From: Pseudomonas sp. AB6
Lineage (GTDB): Bacteria; Pseudomonadota; Gammaproteobacteria; Pseudomonadales; Pseudomonadaceae
DNA length: 64,000 bases
NCBI RefSeq assembly: GCF_034314105.1
Contig: NZ_JAVIWJ010000001.1
Coordinates: 64,501 to 128,500 of the forward strand
Direction of reading: 5' to 3'
The notes under the pieces are model-generated. The model saw nothing but the letters and a program-made list of their open reading frames with translations, was not told the origin of the DNA and ran no database searches. Below, one piece after another: positions 59,413 through 64,000 of this stretch (the first letter of the stretch is position 1; each line of letters starts with the position of its first letter). The position numbers were made by a program, and so were the translations under genes.

Positions 59413-59871
59413 TTAGGACCGCTTGTCGTTTTTTAGCGACATGATTTCTGCTCGTGCTGACGCCAGATCGGCTTCTAACTCGACAACCCTTTGTTGTGCC
59501 TCGACCTGCTTAGTCACGTCTTTCTGGATACCTATGAAGTAGGTCAGTTGATCGGCAGCATTAAATACGGGCGTAATCGATAACTCGTTCCAAAAATAGC
59601 TGCCGTCTTTGCGGTAATTACGCAGCACTGTTCGGCAGGGCGAGCCCTCGACGATGGCCTTTCGAATCAATTCCAGGCCAGGCTGATCTCTGTCGCCGGC
59701 CTGCAAAAAACGGCAGTCGCGATACAGAATGTCTTCTCCCTGATAACCGGTCAGGTCTTCAAAGGCTTTATTGACATAAATAAGAATATTGTCATCGCCT
59801 TCTTGCTCTGCGACCACGATTCCGTCGTTCGACGCATTGATTACCAGTTGCAGCAGCTTTGCATTAATCAT
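59413..59871 (-). CDS. Short LOV blue-light photoreceptor (PpSB1-LOV type)
   Basis: A 152-residue single-domain flavoprotein. The LOV core carries the photoactive Cys53 in YRDCRFLQ (GxNCRFLQ variant), NYRKDGSYFWNELSITPV and YFIGIQKDVT, then a coiled C-terminal helix (VELEADLASARAEIMSLK). No output domain is fused. Length, cysteine position and sequence match PpSB1-LOV of P. putida, which has a very slow dark recovery. It is convergent to the LitR2 gene across the PilZ gene. In P. putida this LOV protein acts with LitR regulators to turn on light genes. Confidence 0.92.
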   Translation of the reverse strand: MINAKLLQLVINASNDGIVVAEQEGDDNILIYVNKAFEDLTGYQGEDILYRDCRFLQAGDRDQPGLELIRKAIVEGSPCRTVLRNYRKDGSYFWNELSITPVFNAADQLTYFIGIQKDVTKQVEAQQRVVELEADLASARAEIMSLKNDKRS

Positions 59872-59968
59872 TGAAAACTTCCGACATGGTTGCTAGGTCC
59901 GCATTCTAAAACATCGTGCCTGATTGAGGCATAATGCCGTCCTTTTTACTGTGCTACAGGGTCAGTTT

Positions 59969-60424
59969 ATGAAAGTCGTTATCCTTTCTGGGTCGGTCTA
60001 TGGCTCAGCTGAAGAGGTTGCTCGGCATGCGCAGAGCATCCTTCGCGATGCCGGTCACCAAGTCTGGCACAACCCTCGCGCTACGTTTGCCGAATTGCAA
60101 GCTTATGCGCCTGAAAGCTTTTTGGTGGTGACCTCGACCACCGGCCTTGGCGAGTTACCGGACAACTTTCTTGCACTGTATTCGCACATTCGCGACGTTT
60201 TGCCCGCGGCTTGGCGCGGATTGCCAGGCGGCGTGATTGCCTTGGGCGACGCCAGCTATGGCGATACGTTCTGCGGCGGCGGCGAGCAGGTACGCGAGCT
60301 ATTTGCCGAGCTGGGGATTCGAGAAATACAACCCATGCTGCGCCTCGACGCGAGTGAAACAGTGAACCCTGAAGCGGATGCTGAGCCATGGCTGGCGACT
60401 TTCATTGTTCAGCTCGGCGCTTGA
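59969..60424 (+). CDS. Flavodoxin
   Basis: A 151-residue FMN protein. The phosphate loop is LSGSVYGSAEEVA near residue 6, then TSTTGLGELPDNF and LGDASYGDTFCGGGEQVRELF. It is a low-potential electron carrier (MioC-like). It could supply electrons to flavoenzymes, including the photolyase region, but that is inference. It is divergent from the LOV gene. Confidence 0.9.
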   Translation: MKVVILSGSVYGSAEEVARHAQSILRDAGHQVWHNPRATFAELQAYAPESFLVVTSTTGLGELPDNFLALYSHIRDVLPAAWRGLPGGVIALGDASYGDTFCGGGEQVRELFAELGIREIQPMLRLDASETVNPEADAEPWLATFIVQLGA

Positions 60425-60658
60425 TTGGGTTGTTCACGCAACAAGGACAACCAGGTGCGCGCGGCTTTTGATTTGTGCGCGCCCTGGCTGGTTTCCTCAA
60501 CGTGTTCGCTGCTCGGTTATTGTCCGCTTTGCTTTAAGATGACTCGCTCGGCCAGTAAGCTGGCTGCGAATGCAACTACGGGGATCCTTGGCTCTGAACT
60601 AGACTGTTCGGCACACCATCCATAACGCCAACATAATAAAAGTGCCGAGGTGAACGCC

Positions 60659-61441
60659 GTGAATGTCGCTCAAGTTTTGCCCGCCCGAAATGTTCAGGAT
60701 CAAGTCAGCGCCACTGAGTGGCAAGCCAGGGTTGATCTGGCCGCGTGCTATCGCCTGGTTGCGATGCACGGTTGGGATGATCTTATCTTCACCCACATTT
60801 CCGCCAAGGTTCCGGGCACCGAAGACTTCCTGATCAACCCTTACGGTCTGATGTTTCACGAGATCACGGCATCGAGTCTGGTCAAAGTCGATCAGGCCGG
60901 TAACAAGTTGATGGACAGTCCTTACGAGATCAACCCTGCCGGTTACACCATCCACAGTGCTATCCACGAGGTCCGGCACGACGTGGCGTGTGTGATTCAT
61001 ACGCACACCGCGTCCGGGGTTGCGGTGTCTGCGCAGAAGCAGGGAATTCTGCCTATCAGCCAGCAATCAATCTTCATCCTCTCCAGCTTGGCTTATCACC
61101 CTTACGAAGGTGTTGCACTCAATCACGAGGAAAAAACACGCTTGCAAGCTGACCTTGGTGAGAACAACTTCTTGATGCTCAATAACCACGGGTTATTGAC
61201 CTGTGCCGGTAGCATCGCTGACGCCTTCTTGATGATGTTTACGTTCCAGCGTGCCTGTGACATTCAGGTGTTGGCGCAGAACGGCGGTGCCGAGCTGATT
61301 CCCATTCATGGACAGATTCTGGCCGGTGCAAGAGCGATGATGGCTGGAGTCACTAAAAGCGCACAAGGCATGGGTGGTGTATTGGCGTGGCCAGCGCTGC
61401 TACGCAAGGTCGACAAGCTTGACCCGAGTTACAAGGAATAG
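60659..61441 (+). CDS. Class II aldolase/adducin family protein
   Basis: A 260-residue protein with the metal-binding His cluster: THTASG after VIHT near residue 115 and NNHGLLT near residue 175. Members are aldolases or epimerases acting on phospho-sugars; this subgroup (PA3430-like) is unassigned. GTG starts at 60650 or 60659 are possible; the second has a better-placed GAGG. Confidence 0.85.
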   Translation: MNVAQVLPARNVQDQVSATEWQARVDLAACYRLVAMHGWDDLIFTHISAKVPGTEDFLINPYGLMFHEITASSLVKVDQAGNKLMDSPYEINPAGYTIHSAIHEVRHDVACVIHTHTASGVAVSAQKQGILPISQQSIFILSSLAYHPYEGVALNHEEKTRLQADLGENNFLMLNNHGLLTCAGSIADAFLMMFTFQRACDIQVLAQNGGAELIPIHGQILAGARAMMAGVTKSAQGMGGVLAWPALLRKVDKLDPSYKE

Positions 61442-61626
61442 CGTTGAACAGAGCTTAAATCCTACCGTGCGGGGTTATTTGTCTGGCAATAAACGCTTTA
61501 GGGCAGATAGACGCGCGCACATCTGCTGGCCTTATTAGTCACTATTCAGCACGAACCGTGTTGATTGTGACTCGGCGTCGGGTGATTGACACTGATGCCA
61601 TTGCCTACCTTCCGCTGGAGTTGTTC

Positions 61627-62538
61627 ATGAGTGAGCCTGTGCGTTTTGAAGATAAAGTTGTCATCGTCACGGGCGCGGGCGGCGGTTTAGGGCGTGCCCA
61701 TGCCCTGCTATTTGCTAAACATGGCGCTCGCGTAGTGGTCAACGACCTTGGCGGCTCGGCGCATGGCGAAGGCGCGAATGCCTCGGCGGCGGACCGGGTG
61801 GTAGCTGAGATTCGCGAAGCGGGCGGCACGGCCATCGCCAACCACGATTCCGTGACTGACGGCGACAAAATCGTCCAGAACGCCCTGGACGCGTTCGGCC
61901 GTATCGATGTAGTCGTCAATAACGCAGGCATCCTGCGCGACAAAACCTTTGCGAAGATGGACGACGCTGATTGGGACTTGGTGTATCGCGTCCACGTTGA
62001 GGGCGCCTATAAAGTAACCCACGCTGCCTGGCCGCACATGCGCGAGCAAAACTATGGGCGTGTAATCTTTACCGCCTCAACCTCCGGCATCTACGGTAAC
62101 TTCGGCCAGTCCAACTACGGCATGGCCAAACTGGGCCTGTATGGCTTGACCCGAACCTTGGCGTTAGAAGGGCGCAAGAATAACATTCTGGTTAACGCCA
62201 TCGCTCCAACGGGCGGTACTCGCATGACCGAAGGGCTTATCCCGGCCGCCGTATTCGACATGCTCAAGCCTGAGCTGATCAGCCCATTAGTTGTATTCCT
62301 CGGCAGCGAACAGTGTGTAGAAACCTCCGGCCTGTTTGAAGTCGGTGGCGGCTGGATCGGCAAAACCCGCTGGGAGCGCAGCGTAGGTGCTGGATTTGAC
62401 CCGCGCGCGGGTTTCAGCCCGGAAGACGTCGCGGCCATCTGGGAAAAAATCGGCGACTTCGATGGCGCATCACATCCCAAAGACACGACCGACGCATTAA
62501 AAGAGATGATGGCGAACTTGCAGAAATATTCTGTTTGA
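61627..62538 (+). CDS. Short-chain dehydrogenase (HSD17B4-like)
   Basis: A 303-residue SDR with VIVTGAGGGLGRAHALLFAKHGA, VVNDLGG, NNAGILRDKTF, catalytic Ser and YGMAK. This is the N-terminal type of multifunctional 3-hydroxyacyl-CoA dehydrogenase enzymes. It likely oxidises a 3-hydroxyacyl-CoA or steroid-like alcohol. The ATG at 61627 follows a GGAG site. Confidence 0.9.
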   Translation: MSEPVRFEDKVVIVTGAGGGLGRAHALLFAKHGARVVVNDLGGSAHGEGANASAADRVVAEIREAGGTAIANHDSVTDGDKIVQNALDAFGRIDVVVNNAGILRDKTFAKMDDADWDLVYRVHVEGAYKVTHAAWPHMREQNYGRVIFTASTSGIYGNFGQSNYGMAKLGLYGLTRTLALEGRKNNILVNAIAPTGGTRMTEGLIPAAVFDMLKPELISPLVVFLGSEQCVETSGLFEVGGGWIGKTRWERSVGAGFDPRAGFSPEDVAAIWEKIGDFDGASHPKDTTDALKEMMANLQKYSV

Positions 62539-62562
62539 CGTGTTAGTGCGCGTTTTATGACT

Positions 62563-62598
62563 AGCTAAGCCGATCATTTGATCGGCTTAGCTGTTTTT
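62563..62598 (+). terminator. Rho-independent terminator after the SDR gene
   Basis: Stem AGCTAAGCCGATCA / TGATCGGCTTAGCT, followed by GTTTTT. Confidence 0.92.
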
Positions 62599-62725
62599 GT
62601 AGGAAAGTTATTTGCAAGCGTGTAGGGCTGTTCTGAATCTGTTGTGTAGAGGTGGTTTTCGTTAAAGTTTATCCAAAGGACCTCCGATAAGACGGGAACA
62701 ATGACGTCGAGTGTGGAGGTTTTTT

Positions 62726-63250
62726 ATGATGGATAATTATGATGTTGTAAAATTACGGTTGGAAAGCTATACAGCGTCTCCCGATAGAGCTTTCAGGGTT
62801 GAAACAGATTATCCCGTCGCAGAAAAAGATATTCAGCAGAAAGTCGGACAGTATTGGGCGGATAAATCCATTTCTAATGAGGAAAGGTTGGCCGGCTTTG
62901 AGTATGACTTGTCCAATTTTGATCCGGAAAATACCAGTAATGTTGAAATGCGTGCTATTGCGTGGGAACTTTGTGACCTTGGGGTAATTGATACAGCTAC
63001 CGCTAGCTGGCTGGGGGGGCTTGATGTTGAGTTTAATAGTCAGGGTAATGAAATAAATAAAGGCAAGAAAAAAAACGTATTCACGTCTTTTAATAGTAGC
63101 TTGGAATATTACAAAACGGAAATATCTGCTGGGAACACGAGTCTGAAAAATGTGCAGAGAAGCCTTAGCGCTGCTCTTCTAGTTGTACTTGCGGTACAAG
63201 AGCGCGCGCAGATGACTAAGAATAAAGCGCTGATCGATACGCATGCTTAA
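62726..63250 (+). CDS. Hypothetical protein
   Basis: A 174-residue protein I do not recognise. It starts at ATG 62726, 6 bp after GGAGG. Acidic and helical, AT-richer codon use than its neighbours, and a hydrophobic stretch near the C-terminus (SLSAALLVVLAV). It lies in the second AT-rich island. No signal peptide. Confidence 0.65.
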   Translation: MMDNYDVVKLRLESYTASPDRAFRVETDYPVAEKDIQQKVGQYWADKSISNEERLAGFEYDLSNFDPENTSNVEMRAIAWELCDLGVIDTATASWLGGLDVEFNSQGNEINKGKKKNVFTSFNSSLEYYKTEISAGNTSLKNVQRSLSAALLVVLAVQERAQMTKNKALIDTHA

Positions 63251-63334
63251 CATCAAAATAGACGTTTTCTGAACCAGTAACTTTGGAAATGCATCTGACT
63301 TCACCTACATTGATCGGTAGGCCTCCCAAAGCGG

Positions 63335-63790
63335 TTAACTTGGGCCGCTGCATAACGGTAGCGGCCCAAGTATTATGTTCTCAGTTGTGGGTAAAAGAGG
63401 AACGGAGAATGTGCCGCCTTTATAGGGGGCAGATGTTTGTTTACCTTGGTTGTTTAGCACAATTCTAAACGTTCCGGAACCATACTGTTTCGCGGGATTA
63501 AATGCACCGCTCTCGACATTCGTCCAAACACCTCCAATCAGCTTTTGCACATCCACAAATGTCAGCCCAAGCCGAAATTTGTGATAAGTCGTGGCGCATT
63601 TCGCGGTATACGGCCCGTAAACAACCTTGAGTTCCCCCGGCGCCGCAACCCCTGGATAAACCGTTCCGTTGTTGATGAAACACATTTTGTTCAGCGGCGT
63701 TAGCCAGCTTTGCATTGGCGCAGCCACCACCTGACCACTCATTTGCACCAATCCAAACGCCAGCACCCATGCACCTAGTTTCTTATTCAT
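63335..63790 (-). CDS. Hypothetical secreted protein
   Basis: A 151-residue precursor with a signal peptide (GAWVLAFGLVQMSGQVVAAP, cut after VVA). The mature part has Cys residues in NKMCFINN, TAKCATTY and LPLCSG, suggesting disulfides. I do not recognise the family. An AGGAG Shine-Dalgarno precedes the ATG at 63790. It is convergent with the previous gene. Confidence 0.68.
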   Translation of the reverse strand: MNKKLGAWVLAFGLVQMSGQVVAAPMQSWLTPLNKMCFINNGTVYPGVAAPGELKVVYGPYTAKCATTYHKFRLGLTFVDVQKLIGGVWTNVESGAFNPAKQYGSGTFRIVLNNQGKQTSAPYKGGTFSVPLLPTTENIILGPLPLCSGPS

Positions 63791-64000
63791 GATGTAGCTC
63801 CTGTTATGTATTAAATTGTCAAGTCATACGCTTTGTCCCATTTGGGCTCAACGCTTGTAGAACACCGACTTGACACTAACAGTTTAAGCACACTTGTTTG
63901 TAGTCCTGCTCCCGAGAATAACGTAAGAAAATTCCGAGTATGGCCGTTCGGAAAGTTATCTGTAGGAGTCCTCTTGTAGTGTTGAGAGAGAGATTTTTTT
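63791..64000. other. Right-edge intergenic region
   Basis: Upstream of the secreted-protein gene; AT-richer, without a readable gene to the window edge. Confidence 0.5.

Overview
The window is chromosomal DNA of a Pseudomonas species. It looks like the P. fluorescens/P. putida side of the genus rather than P. aeruginosa. The reasons are the gene order hemA-prfA-prmC-moeB-murI-pagL, the uraA-upp/hpt/PA4642-type/mqo block, the trxB/cysZ neighbourhood, a short LOV protein beside a MerR regulator, and several REP-type palindrome doublets between genes. I saw no rRNA, tRNA, CRISPR array, integrase or transposase. Base composition is GC-rich but not extreme, except for two visibly AT-richer islands at about 50.6-52.7 kb and 62.6-64 kb.

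Layout: (1) 0-6 kb: start of a divergent TPR-type lipoprotein, then hemA-prfA-prmC-moeB-murI (tRNA-linked tetrapyrrole synthesis, peptide release, peptidoglycan) and pagL. (2) 6-16.2 kb: a light-response block on the minus strand. One long run of overlapping genes (TudS/DUF1722, class II LitR-like MerR regulator, photolyase phrB, NTF2-like, SDR, flavin amine oxidase, DUF1365, Cfa-like methyltransferase, DUF2878, cysteine-cluster protein) starts at a promoter flanked by two exact TGTACA-N12-TGTACA operators. A second short operon (FAD oxidoreductase plus TIGR02450 protein) has two TGTACA half-sites in its promoter. (3) 16.4-23.2 kb: TIGR01777 epimerase-hemH, uraA-upp, hpt, a PA4642-family gene, mqo. 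(4) 24-33 kb: YajG lipoprotein, acyltransferase, small cysteine-rich and DUF2007 proteins, a SRAP protein, a Cache chemoreceptor, a TMEM165/GDT1 transporter behind a yybP-ykoY (Mn) riboswitch, rsmC and a D-2-hydroxyacid dehydrogenase. (5) 33.4-40.2 kb: a polar amino-acid ABC transporter with a HutC-like operator, a LysE exporter, an unknown protein carrying a REP element in its 3' end, and an acyl-CoA ligase. (6) 40.3-49.3 kb: HD-GYP protein, OmpA-like lipoprotein, acyltransferase, pta, DUF3565, an FKBP isomerase, a glutathione peroxidase, and a NemR-like regulator with an Old Yellow Enzyme. (7) 49.3-53.5 kb: glycosyltransferase, a frameshifted FlhE-like gene, two unrecognised genes, cysZ. (8) 53.9-62.5 kb: trxB; HopJ-DUF1244; folX-folE-folM (tetrahydromonapterin route) divergent from a second LitR-like regulator; a PilZ-like gene behind a short LOV photoreceptor gene; flavodoxin; a class II aldolase-like protein and an SDR. 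(9) 62.7-64 kb: two unrecognised genes.

The most interesting theme is light. Two cobalamin-motif-free LitR paralogues, a short LOV photoreceptor of the PpSB1 type, a CPD photolyase, a putative unusual-fatty-acid module and a pterin pathway lie within 54 kb. Operator sequences can be read directly at two of the promoters. Other items worth checking are the Mn riboswitch with mutually exclusive expression-platform stems, the LOV-PilZ gene pair, and the broken flhE-like gene.
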